From Levilactobacillus suantsaiihabitans (lineage in GTDB: Bacteria; Bacillota; Bacilli; Lactobacillales; Lactobacillaceae): 64,000 nucleotides of DNA. Shown here one piece after another: positions 45,747-55,100 of this stretch (its first letter is position 1; each line of letters starts with the position of its first letter). A program made the position numbers and the translations under genes. The DNA lies in NCBI RefSeq assembly GCF_004745505.1, contig NZ_RKLX01000006.1, positions 62,001-126,000 of the forward strand. The letters run 5' to 3'. The notes beneath the pieces were generated by a model, which worked only from the letters and a program-made list of their open reading frames with translations, was not told where the DNA came from and searched no databases.

Positions 45747-46250
45747 TTGACTGAAGATTGAAAGTAAAATTAACGCGCTGATTGCCGTAACGACGGTGTT
45801 CTGACGAAACTAGTCGCCTACGTCAGGCTAGGGTGGGACCTGTTCTAAAGAACGGTTCCACCCTGGCTGCCTCCGGCAAGGTTGACGTTTATCAGCAACA
45901 TTGCGTTAATGAAAGGCTAGGCGTCAATGCAACTACTATCTAGGGTTAAGACGACTGTTGCTGGTAAGCTCTGCCTTAGCCGAGAGTTCGCCAAATATGG
46001 GTTCAGCCGTGGGAGTTGTCTTAGCGGCGCGGTTCATGCCGCTTAGACAACTGGCGTCTTTGAGACGTGTTTTCCGGCTCAAAGCGAGGCGTCGAGACCG
46101 TTCTTTGGCTCGACCCGTCCGCCCCAGCGTTCCAACCCATATTTGGCGAACGGTAGGCGACCAGTTCGCATCATGTGGCTGTAAACGACTATTTTTAACG
46201 CCATGAGTCGCATGCTAACAGTATTTCCAGCTTTACAACCTTCAGTGACC
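45747..46250 (+). repeat. Long F1 composite repeat, copy E
   Basis: Outermost arms CTGAAGATTGAAAG (from 45750) and CTTTACAACCTTCAG (to about 46246) are inverted. Inside are a compact F2-like hairpin (about 45825-45880, GGGTGGGACC with GGTTCCACCC and GGCTGCCTCCGGC), GTCAATGCAACTACTATCT as at 3198, then the F1 core: TTCGCCAAATATGGGTT (45987-46003) with AACCCATATTTGGCGAA (46134-46150), AGTTGTCTTAGCG/CGCTTAGACAACT, CTTTGAG/CTCAAAG and GTCGAG/CTCGAC. CGCCATGAGTCGCATG follows at 46200. An F3 remnant (GTGCCAAAAGGCAG, 46259-46272) abuts it before pepQ. Confidence 0.8.
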
Positions 46251-46282
46251 GAAACATGTGCCAAAAGGCAGTTGGGTGAGCG

Positions 46283-47380
46283 TTAACCCACGTAAGTCAG
46301 TTCCTTAGGTGTATGGGTGAATGGCAGACTGCCGTTTTCCGTGACGTGGACACAGTCTTCAATCCGGACACCGGCCACACCAGGGATGTAGATACCTGGT
46401 TCGATAGAGAAGCACATGCCTGGTTCTAAGACCAGGTCGTTGCCCGCCATGATGGATGGGAATTCGTGATCACTCATGCCCATGCCGTGGCCTAAGCGGT
46501 GAATGAAGTATTCGCCGTAGCCGGCCTTGGTGATGATATCGCGGGCAATCTTGTCGAGTTCGGCAGCGGTCAAGCCAGGCTTAACGGCGGCTTGGGCCGT
46601 TAATTGGGCTTCCAGACAAACGTCGTAGATTTCCTTTTCCTTGGCCGTAGGGGTCCCTAGGGCTACCGTCCGCGATGCGTCAGAAATGTAACCATCGTAT
46701 ACGGTCCCCAGGTCAAACAGGACCAATTCGTTGTTTTCGAATTTCGTGGCGTTGGTGGCACCGTGAGGTTCAGCGGCGTGCGCCCCGGCTTGGACCAAAC
46801 TGCCGAAGGACATTTCCATAATGCCTTCCTTCATTAAAGCGTATTGCAGTTCGGCGACGGCAGATTGTTCCGTCTTGCCGGCTTTAACCGCCGCAAAGCC
46901 GTGTTCAAAGGCGAAATCGTCCCATTTGCCGGCGATTTCTAGCTTCTTGATTTCTTCGGGCGACTTGATTAGGCGCATGTGTTCAATGAAGCTGGTGATG
47001 TCCAGGTCGAAATGGGGGTCGCTGAATTGTGCGGCCAACGCTTCCATCCGGGCCACTGGTAGCTGACCCTTTTCCAAAGCGATGTGGGTGGGGTCCACGT
47101 GGCGTTGCTTCACTTGATCCGCAATCATCGCCCAAGGGTTTTCGTGGTCTAGGTAGCCAATGACTGGGAATTGCCAGCCGGTTTCTTTAATGACTTCGAC
47201 TTCCAAGGCGGGTGCAAAGATGAACGGGTCTTGGTCCGGGAAGATGACGAGTGCCAGTACCCGCTCGATCGGGTCGCTCCCAAAGCCAGTTAAGTACTGG
47301 ATCGTTTTGGGATTGCTGAGATAAGTCATGCTGGCGTGGTGCTGTGCTGTCCATTGCTGAATCTGTTCGAGTTTAGTCAT
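46283..47380 (-). CDS. pepQ: Xaa-Pro dipeptidase PepQ
   Basis: A 365-residue M24-family metallopeptidase that splits X-Pro dipeptides, part of the proteolytic system of lactic acid bacteria. The creatinase-like N-domain is followed by the catalytic domain with metal ligands in LVLFDLGTVYDGYISDASRT (two Asp), LGHGMGMSDHEFP (His), SIEPGIY (Glu) and GVRIEDCV (Glu). GGGGTG precedes the ATG. It is divergent from ccpA, the arrangement known from several lactobacilli, with a cre site between them. Confidence 0.96.
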   Translation of the reverse strand: MTKLEQIQQWTAQHHASMTYLSNPKTIQYLTGFGSDPIERVLALVIFPDQDPFIFAPALEVEVIKETGWQFPVIGYLDHENPWAMIADQVKQRHVDPTHIALEKGQLPVARMEALAAQFSDPHFDLDITSFIEHMRLIKSPEEIKKLEIAGKWDDFAFEHGFAAVKAGKTEQSAVAELQYALMKEGIMEMSFGSLVQAGAHAAEPHGATNATKFENNELVLFDLGTVYDGYISDASRTVALGTPTAKEKEIYDVCLEAQLTAQAAVKPGLTAAELDKIARDIITKAGYGEYFIHRLGHGMGMSDHEFPSIMAGNDLVLEPGMCFSIEPGIYIPGVAGVRIEDCVHVTENGSLPFTHTPKELTYVG

Positions 47381-47638
47381 TCAATCACCCCTTTAAAAGA
47401 TGTGTTAATTATAGCATAGCGCTACTTAGATTCCGAGGGCGGAAACCATCGGGATTTTCACGAAGACCGCCGAAAATTTTCGAATTAAATTTTATCACCT
47501 GACCACTCAGCCCATTTTCTGTAAATGGCTTAACAACGCGCTTAAAGTGACCTATAGTAAACCATGTCCACCACGAAGGTTGCACCATATGGAGAGATGT
47601 GCCTTGAAAATTCAATGAAATTAAGGTATTCTTTGATT

Positions 47639-47652
47639 TGAAAGCGTTTTCA
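47639..47652. promoter_or_regulatory. CcpA-binding cre site in the pepQ-ccpA interval
   Basis: TGAAAGCGTTTTCA matches the cre consensus at every defined position. It lies 3 bases upstream of the ccpA -35 element, so it probably mediates autoregulation and may affect pepQ. Confidence 0.8.
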
Positions 47653-47655
47653 ATG

Positions 47656-47684
47656 TTGCGTCCCTGATTGACTTTCTGTATACT
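47656..47684 (+). promoter_or_regulatory. Promoter of ccpA
   Basis: TTGCGT (47656-47661), 17 bp, TATACT (47679-47684). Confidence 0.55.
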
Positions 47685-47744
47685 GGTCAAGTTGCTTGAA
47701 AACGAATGAAAACAAATCAAAACACGGAAGAAAGGGCTATCGCT

Positions 47745-48746
47745 ATGGAAAAACAAACTGTAACAATTTACGATGTGGCTCGCGAAGCAGCGGTTTCCAT
47801 GGCCACCGTTTCACGGGTGGTCAATGGGAATCCTAATGTTAAGCCAGCGACACGCAAGAAAGTTTTAGAGGTCATTGACCGGCTGGACTATCGGCCAAAC
47901 GCTGTTGCTCGGGGACTGGCAAGTAAGAAGACGACGACTGTGGGAGTTATTATCCCCGACGTTACCAATATCTACTTCTCATCGCTCGCTCGGGGGATCG
48001 ATGATATTGCGATGATGTACAAGTACAACATCATTTTAACCAACTCCGATGAAAACGGCGGCAAGGAAGTTCAAGTCTTGAACACCTTGATGGCCAAGCA
48101 AGTCGACGGTATCATTTTCATGGGCAACCAAGTTACCGACGAATTGCGCGAAGAATTCAAGCGCTCTAAGGCACCAGTCGTCTTGGCCGGCTCCGTGGAT
48201 TCGGAAAAGGCGCAACCTAGCGTCAACATCGATTACGTGGCGGCGGTTGCGGAAGCCGTGAAGAACCTGATCGACCATGGCAACCAAAAGATTGCCTTCG
48301 TCTCCGGGCCCATGGATGAAGCCATCAACCACGATTATCGGTTGAAAGGGTACAAGAAGGCCTTGAAAGACGCCGGGATCCCTTACGACGACAAGCTGGT
48401 CTTTGAAACAGATTACACTTACAAGGCTGGTCAATCCTTGGAACCTGCCTTGAGTGCGGTGGGCGCTACCGCGGCCTTTGTCGGCGACGATGAATTGGCC
48501 GCTGGGGTCATGAACGGCTTGACCGACGCTGGGGTGGACGTTCCGGGTGAATTTGAAGTCATCACCAGCAACGACACCAAGCTGACCGAACTGGTTCGGC
48601 CTAAGATGAGTTCCATCACGCAACCCCTCTATGATATTGGGGCCGTGGCCATGCGCTTGTTGACCAAGCTCATGAATAACGAAACAGTTGAAGAGAACAC
48701 CGTCATCTTGCCTTACGGGTTAATGAAGCGGAGTTCGACGAAATAG
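47745..48746 (+). CDS. ccpA: Catabolite control protein A
   Basis: A 333-residue LacI-family regulator that, with HPr-Ser46-P, controls carbon catabolite repression through cre sites. The helix-turn-helix reads [20 protein letters not shown] followed by the hinge [18 protein letters not shown]; the periplasmic-binding-like core follows, with [11 protein letters not shown] and [20 protein letters not shown] at 47745 is chosen with GAAAGGG about 8 bases upstream. Divergent from pepQ. Confidence 0.97.
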   Translation: MEKQTVTIYDVAREAAVSMATVSRVVNGNPNVKPATRKKVLEVIDRLDYRPNAVARGLASKKTTTVGVIIPDVTNIYFSSLARGIDDIAMMYKYNIILTNSDENGGKEVQVLNTLMAKQVDGIIFMGNQVTDELREEFKRSKAPVVLAGSVDSEKAQPSVNIDYVAAVAEAVKNLIDHGNQKIAFVSGPMDEAINHDYRLKGYKKALKDAGIPYDDKLVFETDYTYKAGQSLEPALSAVGATAAFVGDDELAAGVMNGLTDAGVDVPGEFEVITSNDTKLTELVRPKMSSITQPLYDIGAVAMRLLTKLMNNETVEENTVILPYGLMKRSSTK

Positions 48747-48756
48747 GGTCTTTGAC

Positions 48757-48790
48757 AAAGGTTTTGGACGTGGTGCCAAAACCTTTTTGT
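48757..48790 (+). terminator. Terminator of ccpA
   Basis: AAGGTTTTGG pairs with CCAAAACCTT around GACGTGGTG-type loop bases, followed by TTTTG. Confidence 0.85.
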
Positions 48791-48939
48791 TTGTCGTTAA
48801 GCTGGGGTTGACCGCCTGTTGGCCCACGCTTTGCTGCAAAACATAAATTTTTCTCTGTTTAACGTAGACTTAATCTAAGTGAAACTCAGATGTGCTACAA
48901 TAATAAGCAAATTATATTGGGTAACGGGAGGTGGTTCTT

Positions 48940-49776
48940 ATGAGTGAAAATAGTCGGATGGCGCGCTATCACGCCAATGAAGAACCGGCACCGCAACAAC
49001 AATCGGCCCCACCAGCGACGGGCTATCAACGGCGGCCAGCATTGGCGCGGTGGGTCGCGTTTCTCATCTTACTGCTGACGGTCACGGTCGGTCTGCGCGT
49101 GACGGTCTTCAACGCGACCTACACGGCGGGAGTCGTTTCCCGGTCGAGCTTTGGTGAGAAGATCATCAATCGGTTGAACGATGACCTGCAAAACCTCGGT
49201 GTCGCGGGTGCGCCCATCACATCGAGCATTGCCCAGCCGTATTTAGCGGTCGGGGTGGCGCAACTGTACGGGGACACGACGAGTGCGAGCGTGGATACGT
49301 CGGAGCTGACCACAGCGGTGAGCAGCCAGGCGCAGGCGATGGGGGTCACGGCTTCTAGCAAGTTGATTGCTAGCATGGCGACAACGGCCCAAAAACGGGC
49401 GAAGGCGGCGTTTAACACGTCGGCTATGTCCCAAGCTGCTGTGCAGGTTCAACGGGCTAGAAAGCTGAATTTTTGGGTCATGCTGGCGGCACTCATGCTG
49501 ATGGTCGTCACCTTCTTCTACGCGCTGAGCGTGCGCCACGTTTTTGCCAGCCTCGGGCCGGGATTGGCGCTCGGCGGTCTCTTGACCGGGCTGGTCGGCT
49601 TGGCCGGTTACTTTGGCTTACCACTGGTGTTGAGCGGCAATAGTCAAGCCGTCAATCAGTTGCTCACGACGATTGGTCGCAGCGGTCTGGGCGTGGTCAT
49701 GTTCGCCGGCGTTGCCGAAGTGGTCGTCGGCCTGCTGGTGTTACTAGGGCACCACACGTTTCGCCAGGAAAATTAA
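48940..49776 (+). CDS. Membrane protein of unknown function
   Basis: A 278-residue protein. An N-terminal cytoplasmic Gln/Pro-rich stretch (about 1-35) is followed by one transmembrane helix (WVAFLILLLTVTVGLRVTVF), a roughly 120-residue extracellular, Ser/Thr/Ala-rich region, and three further helices near the C-terminus. The topology suggests a TM-large outside domain-3TM arrangement. I recognise no family. ATG at 48940 has GGGAGGTGG upstream. It is a single-gene unit with its own terminator. Confidence 0.8.
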   Translation: MSENSRMARYHANEEPAPQQQSAPPATGYQRRPALARWVAFLILLLTVTVGLRVTVFNATYTAGVVSRSSFGEKIINRLNDDLQNLGVAGAPITSSIAQPYLAVGVAQLYGDTTSASVDTSELTTAVSSQAQAMGVTASSKLIASMATTAQKRAKAAFNTSAMSQAAVQVQRARKLNFWVMLAALMLMVVTFFYALSVRHVFASLGPGLALGGLLTGLVGLAGYFGLPLVLSGNSQAVNQLLTTIGRSGLGVVMFAGVAEVVVGLLVLLGHHTFRQEN

Positions 49777-49786
49777 GGATGAATGA

Positions 49787-49818
49787 GTTCGGGACAGATG
49801 TCTCGGGCTTTTTTGTTT
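49787..49818 (+). terminator. Terminator of the membrane protein gene
   Basis: GTTCGGGA pairs with TCTCGGGC (several G-U pairs) followed by TTTTTTG. Confidence 0.65.
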
Positions 49819-50236
49819 AAAGAGAAATGCTATTTTTTTCTTAAGGATGCTCACCTGGGGTTATCAAATTCTCTTGAATTTCGTTAGTAGAGATATAGGG
49901 GCAGTCAAATAACCGGCTATTAAAACAGTCAACTTTTGAAATGTTTTTGTCATATTATCTTGCAATTAGTTTAAGGGAGGCGCAATATAAGAAATGTAAT
50001 AATTCGATTTTATTGGGATACTGATGATTAGAAAGAATTGGCGATCAGGCTGATGCGTGCGGGGATAGTCGTGAATCAAGGGATGTCACGGATGAATTCA
50101 TGTGAATAAAAGAGCAATATCAATTGACCCCATCTAGGCAAATTCGTGAGGGTGGTCGTATCAGTAAATTCAGTGAACTATCAGTCAATTGTCGGTTACC
50201 AGGGGATCAGTGTCTATATTCGGTAGGGGTGGGGAA
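49819..50236. other. AT-richer non-coding gap upstream of lipoprotein gene
   Basis: No gene is supported. Pieces recur downstream of the lipoprotein: ATTGACCCCATCTAG (about 50121) against ATTGACCCCCTAGACAA (51850), and AGTCAACTTTTG with CTTGCAATTAG (49930-49975) against AGTTAACTTTG and TTGCAATTACG (51860-51910). This fits a duplicated upstream region. Confidence 0.4.
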
Positions 50237-51451
50237 ATGAAGAATACAAGTAAATTAGTTCTTGCATTGACGCTGGGGTTATTCGTTGCTGGCTGTTCGA
50301 GCGAAAGTAAGCCAGCCGTAGCAAGCAGCTCCAGTGATAAGCCGGTTCAGTCAGCTAAGACTAGTAGCGTGAAGAAAGCGTTGCCGGTTGGAGAGATTAT
50401 TTCTACCAAAACCAATAATCCCAACATCGCTTATAAGATGGCAAATAAACGGGTGAAGTTTTATCGTAGTTTAAGGGAGTTTGGGACTAAAGGCGGTGTA
50501 TATGCCGATTACATTAGTGAGAAGGGTGATACTATTGGAATTGACAAGATTATCACAACGACTAAGGGCGTTTATTATCATGTCGTTAGGTATACAGTAA
50601 GTGAAGCTCACGGCTTTGAGGGCAAGAAAAAGCCGGATTCTTTGGGATACGTTGGCGGTCAGGCTCTTCGGCCGTTCAAGACGATTAAGTCCGAATGGAC
50701 GTACGCGCATAAGCAGCCATACTACGTCGCCGACCCAAATAGTCATCGAATTTGGAACCGGCCGGCGTATACGGAAGCGTATACTTACATCACTCACGTC
50801 TTCGATCGGTTGACCACCCAGCAGTTGTATGCGACCAAGGAACTGATTACGCATAAAAATTTGCATTATGTGTACTTAGAAACCGCAAAGGGACGAAAGT
50901 TAGGCTGGGTCTATAAGGCTCGGCATACACTTATTGCGGGAAAGTACCGTGATCCAGGGGAACAACTATTGAAGTTGAAGAAACACGAACATCTTGTCAC
51001 CAAGGTTCAAAGTAAGAAATCAACGAAGAATCGGGTTGGTGTCAATGATAGCTTATCGTTACAACAACGCGCTTATCTGGTTAAGAACCGGAAAAATCAA
51101 ATTGTTAGAGTGCTGATTATCAGTATGGACAATCGCCCCATCAAGATTTACTTCCGTAACGGAAGAGCGGTTAAGGTAAAGACGTACAAGTATCGGCGAA
51201 CGTTATGGAGATCGACAACCAACAAGAAAAAATTACGGAGTAAGTATTTGGTACAGCACGTGGGTTCTTACTTAAGCGTTGATGCCACTCGAAGTTTGTT
51301 CTACTCAATCAAAAATAAAAAATTGGTTAGAGTCGAAACGTTAGGCTTTGATGGTTATGGGTATGTTGTTGTCTATCGGAATGGCCATGTAAAGTTTGTT
51401 ACAGGTGGTGAAGGAGACAGTATTACTTACTCAATTAATGATTATAAGTAG
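50237..51451 (+). CDS. Lipoprotein of unknown function
   Basis: A 404-residue extracellular lipoprotein. The signal ends with the lipobox VAGC (LALTLGLFVAGCSS); a Ser/Lys-rich linker follows, then a Lys/Tyr-rich body with no catalytic motif that I recognise. Segments such as KHEHLVTKVQSKKS and a C-terminal domain with repeated K-T-Y-K-Y-R and FDGYGYVVVYRNGHVKF look like surface-exposed beta structure. GGTGGGG precedes the ATG at 50237. Base composition is more AT-rich than the housekeeping genes nearby. The truncated frame 57 bases downstream is a paralogue. Confidence 0.8.
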   Translation: MKNTSKLVLALTLGLFVAGCSSESKPAVASSSSDKPVQSAKTSSVKKALPVGEIISTKTNNPNIAYKMANKRVKFYRSLREFGTKGGVYADYISEKGDTIGIDKIITTTKGVYYHVVRYTVSEAHGFEGKKKPDSLGYVGGQALRPFKTIKSEWTYAHKQPYYVADPNSHRIWNRPAYTEAYTYITHVFDRLTTQQLYATKELITHKNLHYVYLETAKGRKLGWVYKARHTLIAGKYRDPGEQLLKLKKHEHLVTKVQSKKSTKNRVGVNDSLSLQQRAYLVKNRKNQIVRVLIISMDNRPIKIYFRNGRAVKVKTYKYRRTLWRSTTNKKKLRSKYLVQHVGSYLSVDATRSLFYSIKNKKLVRVETLGFDGYGYVVVYRNGHVKFVTGGEGDSITYSINDYK

Positions 51452-51507
51452 ATGAATTTATTGTCGATCGACAGTTGATTTCTTAACTGGGACGAGGGGA
51501 TGGTAGG

Positions 51508-51717
51508 ATGCAGAAGAAGACAATCGTGGCTTTGGTAGCGTTAGGCATCATTGTTGGTGGCTGTGCCAATAGTGCGTCACAGGGGAAAAGGGTGTCTGCT
51601 AGTAGTTCAAAAAGTACGCCAAGTAAGCAGCGCTCAGTAACTAAGACTTCGGCTAAGGCATCGCCAGTTGGTAAGGTCATTTCGACAGAGAAAATGGATT
51701 GGGCTATAAGTGAATAA
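51508..51717 (+). pseudogene. Truncated lipoprotein paralogue
   Basis: A 69-residue frame with a lipoprotein signal (MQKKTIVALVALGIIVGGCAN) and a Ser/Lys/Thr linker. SPVGKVISTEK aligns with LPVGEIISTKT of the 50237 lipoprotein, after which the frame stops. It therefore keeps only signal peptide, linker and the first residues of the body. It is probably a remnant of a tandem duplication, though a short lipopeptide cannot be excluded. Confidence 0.6.
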
Positions 51718-51722
51718 TTATG

Positions 51723-51766
51723 AGTCTCGTCGTTCAGCGTAATTGGCTGGATGGCGGGACTTTTTG
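51723..51766 (+). terminator. Terminator after the lipoprotein pair
   Basis: AGTCTCG pairs with CGGGACT (51755-51761), with inner CAGC/GCTG pairing, followed by TTTTG. Confidence 0.7.
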
Positions 51767-52054
51767 TCTTACGGTCAAAGTTAGGAGCCCCTAGCCAACG
51801 CTTAAGGCCAAAAAGGTAGATTTCCTTGCAAAATGCAATGATTGACCCCCTAGACAATTAGTTAACTTTGAATTCCATTAAAATAGTTAACTTTTTTTGC
51901 AATTACGATTGACCCTATCCAAACTAAGTTATAGAATTACTTGTAAATAAATTTATCGTGTGAACAGCCAGGTAGTGTAAATAAAGCAGACTGACAAACG
52001 GTTGGCGGTTTAGTAAGGCTTAGCGACTAACATGGTTTCATAAATGGCGGTTAG

Positions 52055-52082
52055 TTGCACCGATAAATTGGACCGCTAAAAT
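52055..52082 (+). promoter_or_regulatory. Possible promoter of the surface protein gene
   Basis: TTGCAC (52055-52060), 16 bp, TAAAAT (52077-52082). The rest of the 51767-52170 gap is AT-rich, with no gene seen. Confidence 0.4.
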
Positions 52083-52170
52083 ACAAGTTGAGGGATTGTG
52101 AAGCCAATCATTTAGTTGACGATAAATGGGCTTGGGGGACAATGGACCCCAATTGTGAGAGGGGCAAGCA

Positions 52171-55100
52171 ATGATGCAAACGAAGCAACATTACAAGATG
52201 TACAAGGATGGCAAACACTGGGTTTTCGCGGCCATTACGGTCGTGGCCGTTGGGTTGGGAACCGCAGTCGGACAGGATATGTCGGCTCATGCGGACACGG
52301 CACCAAGCAATGACAGTGCCAGCCAAACTACCACCAATTCTAGTGCGACGGCGGGGACCACAACCGTCCTGAAAACTTCACAGACAAGTGGGAACGGTTC
52401 CAACACGACAACTGATACTGACAAATCGACTGATACGACTGAAAATACGACGGACAAGACGGATACGACCGATACCACGACCGACGATTCGTCGACGTCC
52501 AGTGACAATGTAAACGACGGAACGAATCAGGATGCCGATGCCAGCGCTGGTAACGATACGGATTCGCCTGCTGATACGGATACCGATACGAACACTGATA
52601 CCGACACCGACACTGACACTGACACCAACCCTGAGACCAATACCGAGACGGCACAACCCACAGCGGATCCAGACGCGGATACCACGCCAGCACCCGCAGC
52701 GGACGACACCCCTTCTGACGCAACACCGAACGCTGACCCAACGACACCGGCAGATGCAGCTAACGTGGAACCGGTGAACGAGGAGGCGTTACTGGATGAC
52801 GTGCCGCTAACCACTGGTGACGGCACTGATGACACTGACACTCCGGTGACAGCCACGGCGCCTCTGGCCGCCCCGATGATGGCCAGTGCTGCGGTAACGC
52901 CGGTAACGGATCAGAGCAACTTTGACATTACGTATGACGCGACCACGTTAACGGCGACCATCAATGGGGTATTGAGTCAGGCGACCAGTGACACATTGGT
53001 GATCCCGTCGACCGTCACCGGCGCTGATGGCAACACGTATCAGGTCACCGCGATTGCGCCAGGGGCCTTTGCATCTTCTGTAGACCGCAACAAAAACGTT
53101 ACGACCGTTATCATCGGCGATGGCATTACCACCATCGGGGCCAACGCGTTTGCTTACCTGGGCAACTTACAGGTGGTTGACCTCAGCGAAAACCATACCT
53201 TGACGACGATTGGGGACAATGCCTTCGTCAGTGATGGCTTGACCTCACTGACACTGCCGACCACCGTGACGACGATTGGCAATGGCGCCTTTGAATACAA
53301 TAGTCAGCTCACGCAAGCTAACCTGGGGGAAACGCAACTCCAAAGCATTGGCGACATGGCATTTCTGGGGACCGATTTGACCTCCCTGGCCTTACCGTCA
53401 ACGCTACAGACGATTGGTACTGCGGCGTTTAAGTATAACAGCAACTTAGCGACCATCGACTTCAGTCAAGCGACGCAGCTCCAAAGCATCGGCGACATGG
53501 CATTTGCTAACGATGCCAGCCTGACGACCCTGTCGATTCCAACATTAACGACCATGGGCACGGCGGCCTTCGCTGGCGCAACCAGCCTGACCAGTGTGAC
53601 GTTGGGCGACGGCGTGAAGCAGGTCGGCGACTACGCCTTTTCCACGTATGCGGACGGCGATAGCATGATTGCGGGCGACACGGCGCTGACCAGCGTTACG
53701 TTTGGCAACGGGCTGACCAGCATCGGCAACTACGCCTTCACCTACGATGGCAAAATCACCACGTTGGACCTACCGGCGAGCCTGCAGAGTATCGGCGACT
53801 ATGCCTTTGGCGCCATGACCAGCAAAGATGCCGATGGCAACACGATTTCTGGGCTGACCACGGTCACCTTTGCGCCTGACAGTCAGCTGCAGACGATTGG
53901 CAACGCGGCGTTTATTTACGATTCTTACCTGACCAACATGACCCTACCGGCCAGCTTGGAAACGATTGGCGACCAGGCTTTTCTGGCCAACACGGCGTTG
54001 ACGACGATCAACTTGCCAGCCAGCTTGACCACGGTCGGGGCCAACGCGTTTACCTACGATACGGCTCTTCAAACCATTGACACCACGCAGGCCACCGCCC
54101 TGACGACCATTAAGAGTGGGGCCTTCGAATACGCGGGTCTGACCGGGACCTTGACGTTGCCGGAAAATCTGGTGACGATCGGTGACCTGGCCTTTGCTGG
54201 GAACAATTTGACCACGTTAGCTGTCAGTGCGGATACGCAGTTAGCCACGATTGGAGCCAGCGCGTTTGCCTATAACGGTTTGACGGGTCAACTGGATCTG
54301 ACCCCCACGGCGGTGACCACGATTGGCAAACAGGCCTTCTTTGGGAATCAGCTCAGTGGCGTGTTCGTGCCTGCTACGACAACGGTGGGGAAGAGTGCCT
54401 TTGATTACAACCGATTGACGACGGTCTCGTTGCCGGGGGGCCAGGCCAACCTGGCGCAGAACCAAACGGCGACGATTTTTACCAGTACCGCCCAGCTCAA
54501 GTCAATTGACGATTTATTTGAGACGGCCGTGGGCAAGTTGACCAATGACGACCTGGTCTTGACGAATTTGAGCAACGGCGTCACCTACCAGAATGGCCAG
54601 TTCACCATTCCCGCCGACACGGCTGGTTTCTCCTTTAATTGGACACTGACGGATACCACCGGAGCGACCTACACCGGGGTCTACCAAGTCGTCTTAAACG
54701 ACCCACACATCAAGGTGGCCAACTCGACCGTTTGGTACGGGGATGGCTGGCAGCCGACGGATAACGTGGTGAGCGCGGAAATGACGGACGGTACGCCAAT
54801 CGACCCGGCTGACTTGACGGTCAAGATCACCGATGCCAACGGCAATCCCGTCACGGCCGACAATGTGACTCAGGTTGCGGGCACATACAGCGTGACCTAC
54901 AGCTACGGCGATGGCAATTCGGCGACCGCCATCGTCACGGTCGTCAAACGCGAAGCCACCTACACGCTGACGGGGTACTCTGAGGTGACCTACACAGGGA
55001 GCGATCCTGTCGTGGACCCATCTCAATACCAAGTCATCTTGTCCGACGGTTTCGTTTACACCTTGAAGGCCGGTGACTTGATTGTGGCGCCGACCGCTGC

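Noticed and set aside
52340-52856. Minus-strand frames under the Thr/Asp-rich region of the surface protein
   Set aside because: Low-complexity GAC/ACC repeats keep several frames open on both strands; no start signals.
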